This document shows, one piece after another, positions 51,285-60,091 of a stretch of DNA of 64,000 bases. The stretch lies in the NCBI GenBank assembly GCA_022566535.1, contig JADFIR010000008.1:1-64000 (forward strand), read 5' to 3'. This DNA is from Planctomycetota bacterium (GTDB lineage: Bacteria; Planctomycetota; Phycisphaerae; Phycisphaerales; SM1A02). The notes under the pieces are model-generated. The model was not told where the DNA came from. It saw nothing but the letters and a program-made list of their open reading frames with translations, and ran no database searches. A program made the position numbers and the translations under genes. Position 1 is the stretch's first letter. Each line of letters starts with the position of its first letter.

Positions 51285-53333
51285 GTGCAAAGCATGTGCA
51301 AGAAAACCGGGCCGAAGCGGTTCACGATGTATTGGTTTGCCGCATCGGTGGTGGCGTGGTCTTTGTCGGCCGGGGCGGCGGTTGATCCGGATTCGCCCGT
51401 CGCCGACGCGCTCGCCCGGGCCGATCTGGCCGTCGAACGGATCGTGTCCGTCGCCAACGAGCAACGGAGCTTCGACAACACGGTCGAGGCCATCGACGAC
51501 CTCATCGCCCAGTTGGAGCTGGACACGAACATGACGATGTTCTTGGCCTACGTGTCCACTGACCCCGACGAGCGCCTGGCCGGTGAAAAGGCTGAAGAGG
51601 ATTTCCGGAACTGGTTGATTGAGCTTCTGAAGCGCGAGGACCTCTACGGAGCGGTCAAAGCCTATGCCGAGACCAACCCGAACCTCAGCCCCGAGCAGAC
51701 GCGGCTGCTCAAATTCACGATGCGCGACTTCCGCCGGGCGGGAATGAACTTGTCGGCGCAAGACCGCCGCCAGCTCACCGAGGTCGAGAAGGAGATCACG
51801 CGGCTCAGCATCGAGTTCGAGAAGAACATCCGTGCGGAGGAAACAGTTGTGCCCCTGACCCGCGCGGAGCTCAGCGGCTTGCCCGAAGAGTTCTTCGACA
51901 ACCCCAGCCTCAAGCAATCGGGCGACATCTACCTCGTCGGCATGGCCTATCCCCAGTTCCTGCCCATCATGGACTACTGCGACAACGAGACCACCCGCAA
52001 GAAAGTCTGGCTGTCGTATAAGCGCCGGGGCGGGCGGAGAAACGTCGGCGTGTTGGAGCACATCCTCAAGCTCCGCGCCGAAGCGGCCCAACTGTTGGCG
52101 TACGCCCATCCGGCCGACTTCGAGATCGAGGTCAAAATGGCCAAGAATGCCGACGCTGTCCGAGCGTTCTATGACAGGCTGCGGCCGTTGGTGCGAGAGA
52201 AGGCGCTCCTGGACGCTGCCCAACTGACCGCCGCCAAGCGCGAGCACACCGGCGATCCCAACGCAAAGCTCTCTCCGTGGGACAGCTCCTTTTACTTGAA
52301 CTATCTCAAGAAGACCAAGTACGCGGTTGATCCGGAGAAGGTGCGCGAGTACCTGCCGCTTGACCGCGTCATCGATGGGTTGTTTTCGATCACCCAGTCG
52401 CTCTACGGACTTGAGTACCACGAGGTGACGGAGCATGCCGTGTCCGAGGGCCGGGCGATCTGGCATGAGAACGTCCGCCTGTTCGAGGTCTGGGACAAGG
52501 TCAGCGGCGAGATGCTGGGTGAGTTCTATGTCGATCTCCATCCCCGGGAGAACAAGTACGGCCACGCTGCGCAATGGGGCCTGGCTCAGCACAAGGTCTG
52601 GTCCGACGGGACCGTCACCAAGCCGGTGGCGGCGCTGGTCTGCAACTTCAGTGAGCCTACCCCGCAGCGGCCGTCGCTGCTCACCCATGACGAGGTCGAG
52701 ACATTCTTCCATGAGTTTGGCCACTGCCTGCACACAATCCTCAGCGAGGCCCGCTACTTTCGATTCGCCGGCACCGGCGTGGAGCGGGACTTCGTGGAAG
52801 CGCCGTCGCAGATGTTCGAGAACTGGGTGTGGGACGCCGACGTGCTGCAAACGTTCGCCCGTCACTATGAGACCGGCGAGCCGTTTCCGCAGGACCTTCT
52901 TGACGGCATGATCAAGGCCCGCCACCTGGGCTCGGGAATGCTCGCCGAGCATCAGTTCTACTACGGCCTGGTGGATCTGGCCTATCACACCGATCCCGAC
53001 GGCGAGGTGGATACCACCAAGATTCAGGCTGAGCTCTTCAGCGAGGTCGAGCTGTACGAAGAAGTTCCCCAGACGTACTACCAGGCTGCATTCGGCCATT
53101 TCACCGGATATCAGGCGGGCTACTACGGCTATCAGTGGTCGCTGGTGTATGCCTGCGACATGTTTGGGCGGTTCAAGGAACTGGGCCTGCTCGACCCCGA
53201 AGCGGGGTTGTACTACCGCAGAAAGATCCTCGCTCGCGGTGGGGCGATGGACGGTCTGGACCTGGTGAGGGAGTACCTCGGCCGGGAGCCCCGGATGGAC
53301 GCCTATCTGGAGCACCTGGGGTTGAGCCGGTGA
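51285..53333 (+). CDS. Exported M3-family oligopeptidase
   Basis: 682 residues from the GTG at 51285, 6 bases after AAAGGA. A signal-like helix (FTMYWFAASVVAWSLSAGAA) suggests export. The zinc site is HEFGH at residues 476-480 and EAPSQMFENW supplies the third ligand region. Sequence features such as FYDRLRPLVREKALLDAAQL and YGGHFSTG-like GHFTGYQAGYYGYQWS place it with thimet/oligopeptidase A type M3 enzymes, here periplasmic. It would trim peptides, which fits with the Opp/Dpp permease gene next door. Confidence 0.93.
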   Translation: MQSMCKKTGPKRFTMYWFAASVVAWSLSAGAAVDPDSPVADALARADLAVERIVSVANEQRSFDNTVEAIDDLIAQLELDTNMTMFLAYVSTDPDERLAGEKAEEDFRNWLIELLKREDLYGAVKAYAETNPNLSPEQTRLLKFTMRDFRRAGMNLSAQDRRQLTEVEKEITRLSIEFEKNIRAEETVVPLTRAELSGLPEEFFDNPSLKQSGDIYLVGMAYPQFLPIMDYCDNETTRKKVWLSYKRRGGRRNVGVLEHILKLRAEAAQLLAYAHPADFEIEVKMAKNADAVRAFYDRLRPLVREKALLDAAQLTAAKREHTGDPNAKLSPWDSSFYLNYLKKTKYAVDPEKVREYLPLDRVIDGLFSITQSLYGLEYHEVTEHAVSEGRAIWHENVRLFEVWDKVSGEMLGEFYVDLHPRENKYGHAAQWGLAQHKVWSDGTVTKPVAALVCNFSEPTPQRPSLLTHDEVETFFHEFGHCLHTILSEARYFRFAGTGVERDFVEAPSQMFENWVWDADVLQTFARHYETGEPFPQDLLDGMIKARHLGSGMLAEHQFYYGLVDLAYHTDPDGEVDTTKIQAELFSEVELYEEVPQTYYQAAFGHFTGYQAGYYGYQWSLVYACDMFGRFKELGLLDPEAGLYYRRKILARGGAMDGLDLVREYLGREPRMDAYLEHLGLSR

Positions 53334-53586
53334 GCCGGATCGAACACTCTCGCCGAGCGGCGGAACTACGCCACGTGCCCGGCAACCGTGGCCGATCTTC
53401 GTGCGTAAAGCCTGCCGGGGCGAGATTCCGTCGGTGGCCTCCGCGCTGTGGTGGGGCTTGACCGGGCATGCGACAGGCAGGAAACTGACTGGCCTTGCTG
53501 ATTCTCGGCTTCTATTGGTGGTCCCGGCCGGTCCGATAGCCGGCCGAGGCGAAGGCAAATTCGACCCGCTTGGGAGGTAGAGACCG

Positions 53587-54969
53587 ATGGCTGCACGTTC
53601 AACCGCTGGGACCGGCGTCGTGGTATCACTGGTCGTGTTCGTGCTCTGCGCGGTCTTTCTGCTGATACTGTCGATCGTGTTCTACACCGGCCAGACCAAG
53701 GCCGCACAATCCGATGTGGAAGCACAAGCCGCCCTTGCGAGATTCGTCACGCGCGAACAGCAGAACCGTGACCAGATCAAGGCGCTGGTAGCCAAAGCCG
53801 AGCACGGGCCCTCAGTCGTGCAACAACTGCAGCGCGATTATCAGGAGCTGATGGGGTACGTCTCCGGCAATCCCGGAAACACGTTCGCTGCACTGCAAAG
53901 TGAGCTCGTGCGTTTCGGCGTACCGCCCGAAGGCGAGAGCGTCAGGAACGTCCTGCAGACGCGCGCTCAGAACCTCAGGAACACACAAAACGATCTGGAC
54001 AGCCTCACCACGAAGCTCACCGACCGGGGGAACGAAATATCGGAGCTTCGCGCCCGCGCCCAACAGGTGAAACAAGATCACCTGGAGGCGCTCGACGCGG
54101 TGCGCAGCGGGATCGCCGAGTATGGCGAGGCGGCCGAGGAGTATCGCCGCGAGGTTGACGAGGTGAAGAACGATTACTTCGGCGCGATCGACCGATTGCG
54201 TGACGAGTTCGAAGGTCAGATCGCCGGCCTCGAGAACGAGAAGGATACGTTGTACCAGCAGGTCGTCTCGCTGAAAGGACGTGTGGACGAGTTGCAGGCG
54301 ATCTTGAGTAGGTCCCGCCTGCGGGCGGAGAACCCCGCCATGCTCGTGGACGGTCACATCATCGACGCCGCCGGATCAAGCGACCAGGTTTTTATCGACC
54401 GCGGCAGGCAACACCGAATCGTCCTGGGCATGACGTTTGAGGTGTATGACCGCGACTCGGCGATCAGGGTGAATCCGAACACCGGCGACCTGCCGCGCGG
54501 CAAGGCGAGCCTGCAGGTGATCAGAGTCGCCGACACCACCTCAACCTGTAAGATCACGCGGACCGTCCCCGGCCGGCCGGTGGTCCGCAACGATGTCATC
54601 GCCAACGCCGTCTACGACCCCAATTACGTCTTTCGATTCCTCGTGCACGGCAAGTTCGACGTTGACGGTGACGGCAGACCATCTGAAGGTGATGCGGAGT
54701 ATCTGCGAAGTCTCATCATCGACTGGGGCGGGTCCGTGGTGACCGGCGAGCAGCTTCCGGGCGATCTGGATTTCCTGGTGTTGGGTGTCGCGCCGCCGCT
54801 GCCTCCGCCGTTAGCCGTGGACGCCACACAGTTTCAGATCGACGACTGGGTTCGCAAGCGCCGCGCGCATGAACAGTACCAAGAGCTGTTCACCCAGGCC
54901 CGCGAGGCCCAGATTCCCGTGCTCAACTCGAACCGCTTCTTCATCCTCATCGGGCACACCGAGCGGTAA
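53587..54969 (+). CDS. Membrane-anchored coiled-coil protein with BRCT-like C-terminus
   Basis: 460 residues. An N-terminal helix (GVVVSLVVFVLCAVFLLILSIVFY) anchors it, then about 250 residues of coiled coil (TQNDLDSLTTKLTDRGNEISELRARAQQVKQDH). The C-terminal 150 residues hold a beta-rich segment (VFIDRGRQHRIVLGMTFEVYDRD) and a part with BRCT-like rhythm: FLVHGKFD, EYLRSLIIDWGGSV, DLDFLVLG, then AREAQIPVLNSNRFFILIG. BRCT domains are usually intracellular. Function unknown. The planctomycete occurrence is inference. Confidence 0.65.
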   Translation: MAARSTAGTGVVVSLVVFVLCAVFLLILSIVFYTGQTKAAQSDVEAQAALARFVTREQQNRDQIKALVAKAEHGPSVVQQLQRDYQELMGYVSGNPGNTFAALQSELVRFGVPPEGESVRNVLQTRAQNLRNTQNDLDSLTTKLTDRGNEISELRARAQQVKQDHLEALDAVRSGIAEYGEAAEEYRREVDEVKNDYFGAIDRLRDEFEGQIAGLENEKDTLYQQVVSLKGRVDELQAILSRSRLRAENPAMLVDGHIIDAAGSSDQVFIDRGRQHRIVLGMTFEVYDRDSAIRVNPNTGDLPRGKASLQVIRVADTTSTCKITRTVPGRPVVRNDVIANAVYDPNYVFRFLVHGKFDVDGDGRPSEGDAEYLRSLIIDWGGSVVTGEQLPGDLDFLVLGVAPPLPPPLAVDATQFQIDDWVRKRRAHEQYQELFTQAREAQIPVLNSNRFFILIGHTER

Positions 54970-55050
54970 GGTCAGCTCACGGCCCAAGCGCACTGCGATT
55001 CGTTCATAGCCGCGGATGCATCTTGGCAGGCTTGCATTGTCGCGCAATTC

Positions 55051-55073
55051 CCCCGCATATTCATGCGGGGCTA
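55051..55073. repeat. REP-like palindrome
   Basis: CCCCGCAT (55051-55058) and ATGCGGGG (55063-55070) enclose ATTC and are followed by CTATG. The variable loop and shared GGGGCTATG ending match other copies. Confidence 0.6.
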
Positions 55074-55151
55074 TGATCGTTGTTTCGCGGGCGGGCCTGC
55101 CCCGCCGCGAGAGATCCGAATCGCAAGACTTGATACATCGAAGCAGCGACT

Positions 55152-56198
55152 GTGGCCAGGAACCAACCAGCGATCGTCGTATGGAGCCAGTACTTGGCGC
55201 TGCGGGCAGTTGCCGGGTTCATGCACTGTTTCAGCGTCGAGCAGAACCTTCAGACCGCCGCAGACGTCGGCTCGCTGTTCTACCGCTTCAGCCGCAGGCA
55301 TCAGCAGCGCGCCATGCGCAACATCGCCCTGAGCTTCCCCACCTGGCCGGCCGAACGCGTCGCCGAGGTCGCCGAGCGATCGCTGCGCCACATGTTTCAA
55401 CTGTTCATGGTCGATGCGGTGATCACGCCTCGCCGCATCACGGCTTCGTCCTGGCCGAGCTATGTGCGCATCGGCCCCCTCAGAGGCTTGATGGATCGAC
55501 TGGTCCGCGGGGAACCGCTGATCTTCCTTACCGGGCACTTCGGCAACTGGGAGTTGCTCGGGTACACGTTGGCGGTGATCGGGTATCCGCTGCATGCCCT
55601 GGCCAGACCCTTGGATAACCCGTTGCTGAACCGGTGGGTCATGGGCATCCGCGAGGCACGGGGTATGCGCATCATCACCAAGTGGGGCGCGACTCCGATT
55701 CTGCAGGGTGTTCTGGAGTCGGGGGGGCGGGTGGCATTTATCGCCGATCAGAATGCCGGCGACCAGGGCCTCTTTGTGCCGTTTTTCGGGCGACTCGCCT
55801 CGAGCTATAAGTCGATCGGCCTGCTGGCCATGCGGTACCGCGTGCCGATCGTTGCGGGCTTCGCCCGGCGGCTGGACGGGCGGTTCAAGTATGAGCTGAC
55901 GTGTGCGGACGTCATCAGTCCCCAGGATTGGGTCGATGAGCCCGACCCGCTCTTCTACATCACCGCGCGGTATAACCGGGCCATGGAGCAGATGATCCGC
56001 AGCGCCCCGGACCAGTATCTCTGGGTGCACCGCCGCTGGAAGAGCCGCCCGCGGCACGAACGCCTCGGCCGGCCGGTGCCCAGCCGATTGATCGCCAAGC
56101 TGCAATCGCTGCCCTGGTTGACCCAGACGGACATTGATTTGATTGTGCAGCGGTCAAACGAGGCCGCACGGGAACGGGATCTCACGGCCCGACATTGA
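55152..56198 (+). CDS. LpxL/HtrB-like acyltransferase
   Basis: 348 residues. The lysophospholipid acyltransferase motif HFGNWE (GHFGNWELLGY) marks the HX4E active site, and ALARPLDNPLLNRW, RVAFIADQNAGDQGLFVPFFGR and VHRRWKSRP follow in the order seen in lipid A late acyltransferases. It probably adds a secondary acyl chain to a Kdo2-lipid A precursor or a related lipid at the inner membrane. No other lipid A genes are near. Confidence 0.9.
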   Translation: MARNQPAIVVWSQYLALRAVAGFMHCFSVEQNLQTAADVGSLFYRFSRRHQQRAMRNIALSFPTWPAERVAEVAERSLRHMFQLFMVDAVITPRRITASSWPSYVRIGPLRGLMDRLVRGEPLIFLTGHFGNWELLGYTLAVIGYPLHALARPLDNPLLNRWVMGIREARGMRIITKWGATPILQGVLESGGRVAFIADQNAGDQGLFVPFFGRLASSYKSIGLLAMRYRVPIVAGFARRLDGRFKYELTCADVISPQDWVDEPDPLFYITARYNRAMEQMIRSAPDQYLWVHRRWKSRPRHERLGRPVPSRLIAKLQSLPWLTQTDIDLIVQRSNEAARERDLTARH

Positions 56199-56383
56199 CC
56201 GGCGGGTCCTAGCGGGGATACTTAGAGCAGTTGCAGCCAACGTGTAGCGATCCTAACGAGCCGCGCGCGGAAGCCCCCGGCGTCGGTGCGTCCGCTTCCT
56301 TCAACCGTCGCGGCTCGTCGCGGACGCTACACTTCCGTTCCTTCGGGACTCTTGCTGGTTTCCCTTACCGATCATGGCCTACT

Positions 56384-56809
56384 ATGCCGACCGCACGACT
56401 TCAAGGCAAGAAGATCCTCATCGTTGACGACGATGAGGACATCCTCGGCAGCATCGACCTGGCGATGCGGGCCGAGGGCGCGACGACCACGATGGTCGTT
56501 GACGGCAACACCGCTGTGAGCGCGTGTCGCAGCGGCGCCCCCGACGCCATCGTGTTGGACATGATGCTTCCGAAGCGGTCCGGATTCCTGGTGCTCGAGA
56601 CGATCAAACAGGAACCCGACCCGCCGGTGATCGTGATGATCACCGCAAACCAGGGCAAGCGCCATATGGCCTACGCAGAGTCGATTGGCGTGGACGCGTA
56701 TCTCGTCAAGCCGGTGCCGTTGCAGCGACTGGTGGAGACCTTGGTCCGACTGCTCCAAGAGGCTGCAGACGGAGGCCGCGAAGCAGACGATCCGGAAGCT
56801 CAACCTTGA
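56384..56809 (+). CDS. Receiver-domain response regulator
   Basis: 141 residues from the ATG at 56384, essentially a single REC domain: ILIVDDDEDILG (acidic pocket), VLDMMLPKRSG (phospho-acceptor Asp), VIVMITANQGKR and YLVKPVPLQRL (Lys). There is no output domain, so it signals through partners. A histidine kinase is not adjacent. The gene that follows, 34 bases downstream, is of unknown function. Confidence 0.92.
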   Translation: MPTARLQGKKILIVDDDEDILGSIDLAMRAEGATTTMVVDGNTAVSACRSGAPDAIVLDMMLPKRSGFLVLETIKQEPDPPVIVMITANQGKRHMAYAESIGVDAYLVKPVPLQRLVETLVRLLQEAADGGREADDPEAQP

Positions 56810-56843
56810 CTCGACCACCCCAGTCATCGAGGCGAGTGCAGTG

Positions 56844-57212
56844 ATGGCTGGAGCCGAATCCATCACCGACCAGACTGATGCCCCCCGACAGTTCGTCATC
56901 CTCTCCCGCGAGGAGCCGGCCGGGGGAACCGGGCTGGCGCCCATCGGCCCTCGCCCCGACATCCTGCGCAACCTGGCTGACTGCAACACCGGCCCGGAAC
57001 GCAACGGCGCCGACGACGTGCTGCACGGGCCGGGCATTCAGATCGAACTGACCCCCAACCAGAATCCCATCACCCAGATGCTGGTGACGGTCACGGAGGA
57101 GGAGATCGGCTGGTTGGTGCTGGCCAGGCTCATCAAGGCGTTTCACTGGAAGCTGCTCGACCCCAACACCGGGCGCGAGCTGAGCCCACAAGCCGATTCG
57201 TCACAGCCCTAA
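56844..57212 (+). CDS. Conserved hypothetical protein
   Basis: 122 residues from the ATG at 56844; a GTG at 56841 is also possible. The core ILRNLADCNTGPERNGADDVLHGPGIQIEL, then QMLVTVTEEEIGWLVLARL and KLLDPNTGREL is conserved in appearance and reminds me of unannotated planctomycete proteins. It looks soluble, with an alpha/beta fold. No motif points to a reaction. Confidence 0.72.
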   Translation: MAGAESITDQTDAPRQFVILSREEPAGGTGLAPIGPRPDILRNLADCNTGPERNGADDVLHGPGIQIELTPNQNPITQMLVTVTEEEIGWLVLARLIKAFHWKLLDPNTGRELSPQADSSQP

Positions 57213-57232
57213 CCCTGAACACCTGACTCCCG

Positions 57233-57697
57233 ATGATTGAGAGGATCATCACCGGCGGACAGACCGGCGTCGATCGGGCGGCTCTGGACGTGGCGATCAA
57301 GCTCGACCTGCCCTGTGGCGGCTGGTGCCCCAAGGGTCGAGCCAGCGAGCAGGGGCCGATCGCAGACGTCTATCCTTTGACCGAAACGCCTCTGGCCGAT
57401 CCGGACCAGCGCACCGAGTTCAACGTCCGCGACGCCGATGGCACCCTCATCATCGCTCACGGTGAGCTCACCGGCGGCACCGCCCTGACACGTGACCTCG
57501 CCGCCTCACTCGCCAAGCCATTCCTGGTCGTCGATCCCCACGATCCCTTGGCCGCGAAGACGATCGCGGCATGGCTGAGCGAACAGAACGTTCGAATCCT
57601 CAACGTTGCCGGGCCGCGCGAGAGCCGGGACCCGGGGATCTACGAACGAGCGGGCAAGCTCCTTCACGCTGTTCTGGGTGGTGACGCACCATGCTGA
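57233..57697 (+). CDS. Putative molybdenum-carrier/SLOG-like protein
   Basis: 154 residues. The nucleotide-binding opening IITGGQTGVDRAALDVA and the later HGELTGGTALTRDLA match the SLOG/molybdenum cofactor carrier family, with a Rossmann-like fold. The founding protein was described as binding molybdenum cofactor; the wider superfamily binds nucleotides. It is encoded 20 bases after the previous gene, so they are likely co-transcribed. Confidence 0.85.
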   Translation: MIERIITGGQTGVDRAALDVAIKLDLPCGGWCPKGRASEQGPIADVYPLTETPLADPDQRTEFNVRDADGTLIIAHGELTGGTALTRDLAASLAKPFLVVDPHDPLAAKTIAAWLSEQNVRILNVAGPRESRDPGIYERAGKLLHAVLGGDAPC

Positions 57698-57715
57698 TAC
57701 CATGCTCCCATACGC

Positions 57716-57766
57716 GTAGGGTGCGCTGTGCGCACCGCCCCCATTGGTCCGCACAGCGGGCCCTAC
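57716..57766. repeat. Inverted GTAGGG-CCGCTGTGCG-CC repeat pair
   Basis: GTAGGGTGCGCTGTGCGCACC (57716-57736) and an inverse copy GGTCCGCACAGCGGGCCCTAC (57746-57766) face each other across 9 bases and can pair into a long hairpin. Two direct copies of the word occur at about 36455 and 36480. Confidence 0.7.
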
Positions 57767-57777
57767 TTGGCTGATCC

Positions 57778-58167
57778 ATGTCCGACAAGTCCCCCGACAA
57801 TCGAGTCACTCTGCAGGGACTGGCCTGCGATGCCTCCAATCCCGACAAGCTGCGCCGCGCCCTCGATGAGGCGCTCGATTATCGCGGAGACGTCACCATC
57901 ACGCGAAAGTCCACCGGCGAATCGATCCAAGGCTATGTCTTCGATCGCACATCCGCAGCCACGCTCAGCGACTCGAAGATCCGCCTCATTCCCACCAACG
58001 GCGGGCAGCGCATCACCATCCCCTACGACGACATCGCTCAGGTTCGATTCACCGGCAAGGACACCGCGGCCGGCAAGTCCTTCGATACCTGGATGAAAAA
58101 ATACGTCCGGAACAAACTGGCCGGCGAAGCTGCGAACATTGAGGCCGAGTCGCTCGATGACGCGTGA
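57778..58167 (+). CDS. Conserved hypothetical protein
   Basis: 129 residues, soluble. SNPDKLRRALDEALDYRGDVTITRKSTGESIQGYVFDRT is followed by a beta strand region (IRLIPTNGGQRITIPYDDIAQVRFTGKD) and a helical tail (FDTWMKKYVRNKLAGE). The pattern is of a small barrel-like domain seen in planctomycete genomes next to unrelated genes. Function unknown. Confidence 0.72.
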   Translation: MSDKSPDNRVTLQGLACDASNPDKLRRALDEALDYRGDVTITRKSTGESIQGYVFDRTSAATLSDSKIRLIPTNGGQRITIPYDDIAQVRFTGKDTAAGKSFDTWMKKYVRNKLAGEAANIEAESLDDA

Positions 58168-58300
58168 GGTGGGGGTGTGTGGCGGCAATCGCCACGGACG
58201 GGGCCTCAAGGCCGTGGTGGGGGCAATGGTCATTCACCCGCACCACCTATGAAAATAGACAAATAAACCCCAGCGACGCTGTCGGGCCGCCGAAGTAGGT

Positions 58301-59971
58301 GTGGGGCATGGCGACTTGTTGAACCTTCTGACGATCATCGGCGGCGTGGCTCTGCTGGTCTTCGGCGTGCGGTACCTGCGCAAGGGTTTGGACCGGCTGT
58401 TCGGCCGGCGGCTGGGCACGTGGATGCAGCGGCTGGCGGCGCGGCGCGGCTTCTCCTTCCTGGCCGGCATCGGGGTCTCCGTCGTCGCACCTTCCAGCAC
58501 CACCATGTCGCTGCTGGCGGTGCACACGGTCCAGGCCGGCCACCTTACCGCCCGCCAGATGCTCACCATTGTGTTAGGCGCCAACATCGGCCTGACCGTC
58601 ATGGTGCTGCTCATTGCGCTTCGGCTGGAGCAGTACGCACCGATCGTGGTGCTGGCGGGCGTGGCGCTGTTTCAGTTCACCAAGAGTCCGCGCAGTCGTG
58701 GAATCGGCCAGGTCCTGCTCAGCCTCGGATTCATCCTCTTGGCCATCGACATCATGAAGCGCGCGGCGGAAACCGTGGACATGCAGAGCGGCCTGTGGGC
58801 AGTCATCAACTTCGAGAATCTCACCGAGCATGCGCTGCTGCTGGCGATCTTCGCGGCGATGTTGGCGATGGCCCTTCAGTCGAGCACGGCCACCATCGGC
58901 CTGGTCATCGGCTTGGGGGTATCCGAAGCGGTCAGCTTCAAACTCGCCGTCCCCGTCGTGCTGGGCGCCAACGTGGGGCTCGCGGTGACGACGCTCATCG
59001 TCGGCTGGCGGGTGATCGAGCCCCGGCGATTGGCGCTGGGCAACCTGCTGCTGAAACTGGTGTTGGCCGGGCTGGCGCTGGTGGTCCTGAATCTGCTGGG
59101 CGACCGTCTGCCCAACCCCGGGGCCGAGTCGTTTGGCCTGGCGATTGCCGGCGTGCATAGCGGCTTCAACATCGTCCTGGCAGCGGTTGGCCTGCCTCTG
59201 GTCGGCGTGGTGAGCTCACTTCTGGAGCGCCTGGTTCCGACACCGCCCCCCGAACGGCGCAAGGCTTTCGGCCCCAAGTACATCAGTAACGGGCCCATCG
59301 GCGGCGTGGCCCTGGCTATGGGCCAGGCGTTGCGCGAGATCACCCACATGTCCGAGATCATCCGCGCCATGCTCCGCGACGTCTGGGCGGCGCTGGAGAC
59401 CGGCAACGAGAAGCTTGCTCGCGACGTGGCCGTGCGCGACGATCACGTCGATCTGCTGGACACCGAGGTCAAGCGTTTTCTAACCCGGATGGCTCGAGAA
59501 GAGGCCGGCGAGTACGACGCCGACGAACAGATGCGCCTGCTTCGGTATCTGGCCGAGGTGGAGACGATCGGCGACATCATCGACAAGAACATCAGCGAGC
59601 TGGTGCTGAAAAAGATCCGCCTCGGGGCCGAGTTCTCCAAAGAGGGGGCCGAGGAGCTCAAGGACTTCTACTGCAAGGTCTCCGAGAACGTGGTCATCGC
59701 CGAGACCGCCTTCACCACCCGCGACCGCGCCCTGGCCCAGCAACTGCTCCGCCACAAGCAGCGGATCGATCAATACGAGCGGGAACTGCGGGACCGGCAT
59801 TTTGCCCGGCTCAACGCCGGCCTGGTCGAATCACACGAGACCAGCGCCATCCACCTCGATCTGCTCACCCACCTGAAGCGCATCAACAGTTGCGTCACGC
59901 ACGTGGCCTACGCGATTCTTCAGGACACCCAGCCCAAGCACACCAGCGCCCCCACCGGCGCCGGCGAATGA
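58301..59971 (+). CDS. Na/Pi cotransporter with PhoU-like C-terminus
   Basis: 556 residues from a GTG at 58301 (an ATG at 58308 is out of frame). About nine membrane helices hold two inverted motifs: VVAPSSTTMSLL and MALQSSTATIGLV, the QSS-type sites of NptA/YjbB phosphate transporters. The C-terminal 200 residues are a PhoU-like helical bundle (LEKRFL, VRDDHVDLLDTEVKRFLTRMA). It likely exports or imports phosphate with sodium. No phosphate regulon genes are adjacent. Confidence 0.92.
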   Translation: MGHGDLLNLLTIIGGVALLVFGVRYLRKGLDRLFGRRLGTWMQRLAARRGFSFLAGIGVSVVAPSSTTMSLLAVHTVQAGHLTARQMLTIVLGANIGLTVMVLLIALRLEQYAPIVVLAGVALFQFTKSPRSRGIGQVLLSLGFILLAIDIMKRAAETVDMQSGLWAVINFENLTEHALLLAIFAAMLAMALQSSTATIGLVIGLGVSEAVSFKLAVPVVLGANVGLAVTTLIVGWRVIEPRRLALGNLLLKLVLAGLALVVLNLLGDRLPNPGAESFGLAIAGVHSGFNIVLAAVGLPLVGVVSSLLERLVPTPPPERRKAFGPKYISNGPIGGVALAMGQALREITHMSEIIRAMLRDVWAALETGNEKLARDVAVRDDHVDLLDTEVKRFLTRMAREEAGEYDADEQMRLLRYLAEVETIGDIIDKNISELVLKKIRLGAEFSKEGAEELKDFYCKVSENVVIAETAFTTRDRALAQQLLRHKQRIDQYERELRDRHFARLNAGLVESHETSAIHLDLLTHLKRINSCVTHVAYAILQDTQPKHTSAPTGAGE

Positions 59972-60004
59972 GGCAAACGACGTGTCGCGCCCCGGCACAC
60001 ATAG

Positions 60005-60073
60005 CCCCGGGCTTGCCCGGGGTCGACACCCAAATCAGCATGAACCACCACCCGCCACAAGTGGCGGGCTATG
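60005..60073. repeat. Paired REP-like palindromes between two genes
   Basis: Two palindromes face in opposite directions: TAG-CCCCGGG/CCCGGGG (60005-60022) and CCCGCCA/TGGCGGG (60051-60067) followed by CTATG. Together they form an inverted pair with ACATAG and CTATGT at the ends, between the Na/Pi gene and the OppD-like gene. Confidence 0.6.
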
Positions 60074-60091
60074 TGAAACCCGACCGTCGCT

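Noticed and set aside
50997-53558. 853-residue minus-strand open frame
   Set aside because: Antisense shadow of the M3 peptidase and permease genes; no domain or start signal.
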